Part shown: piece by piece, positions 6,357 to 6,421 of the stretch
How positions within the stretch are numbered: position 1 is the first letter of the stretch
Layout of the letters: each line of letters opens with the position of its first letter
Assembly: GCA_024684665.1 (NCBI GenBank)
Contig: JAIKWN010000158.1
Span: 1 to 6,421, forward strand
Direction of reading: 5' to 3'
Length of the DNA stretch: 6,421 bases
From: Clostridiales bacterium
GTDB lineage: Bacteria > Bacillota_A > Clostridia > Christensenellales > Aristaeellaceae
The notes under the pieces: model-generated
The model's input: the letters and a program-made list of their open reading frames with translations, nothing else
Database searches by the model: none
What the model was told of the DNA's origin: nothing
Made by a program: the position numbers and the translations under genes

Positions 6357-6421
6357 CGAAACCTGGTCCGGCGTCATGCTGAAGGACGAAAAGACGGCGG
6401 CGGCATTTTCCGACGCCTTTT
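6328..6421 (+). CDS. N-terminal fragment of an unidentified protein, cut by the window end
   Basis: Thirty-one codons are visible and the frame is open to the last base. The residues begin MQDGMDAGRNETW and end MLKDEKTAAAFSDAF. It has its own promoter, ribosome binding site and leader, so it is a real gene start rather than a shadow frame. There is no signal peptide or membrane segment in this part. The stretch LKDEKTAAAFSDAF loosely recalls the N-terminus of Rpn-type (PD-(D/E)XK, transposase-like) proteins that are numerous in Lachnospiraceae, where a KDxxxFADAFN pattern is common. This rests on memory of a short motif and is weak. The first codons carry a short tandem duplication, so the extreme N-terminus may be variable. 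Confidence 0.6.
   Translation, partial: MQDGMDAGRNETWSGVMLKDEKTAAAFSDAF

Noticed and set aside
6344..6382. ATG at 6344 as start of a separate small gene
   Set aside because: It ends after 12 codons at TGA 6380-6382 and exists only because of the 16-bp duplication.

Overview
The window looks like a chromosomal housekeeping segment from a fairly GC-rich member of the Clostridia. A Lachnospiraceae-like organism is a guess from the gene order and from SMC sequence style, not a placement. All genes run on the + strand. The order is the 3' end of an upstream gene (probably rnc, RNase III), then smc, ftsY, a small membrane-anchored protein of unknown function, and a DusB-type tRNA-dihydrouridine synthase. 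The rnc-smc-ftsY order is a well-known Firmicutes arrangement.

Positions 1-6200 are packed like one operon. The upstream stop codon touches the GTG start of smc (TGAGTG). The Shine-Dalgarno sequence (SD) of ftsY overlaps the smc stop. The next two gaps are 11 and 36 bases. I see no promoter or terminator between these genes. SMC (chromosome organisation), FtsY (signal recognition particle receptor), probably RNase III, and Dus (tRNA modification) are core functions that share a transcript without sharing a pathway. The 177-residue membrane protein is the only unassigned member.

After dus the composition turns AT-rich for about 125 bases. This gap holds an imperfect hairpin followed by five T, which is a plausible terminator for the operon. 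A strong sigma-A type promoter follows (TTGCAA, 16 bases, TATAAT). A perfect 14-bp palindrome overlaps the -35 end and the spacer, and a second small dyad is centred on the -10. The leader carries a 17-bp imperfect tandem repeat. A separate 16-bp imperfect tandem duplication covers the start codon of the next gene, of which only 31 codons are in the window.

I found no CRISPR array, rRNA or tRNA gene, insertion sequence or phage gene, and nothing that amounts to a clear new system. The most interesting stretch is 6200-6421, where regulatory dyads and two consecutive short duplications sit at the front of an unidentified gene.
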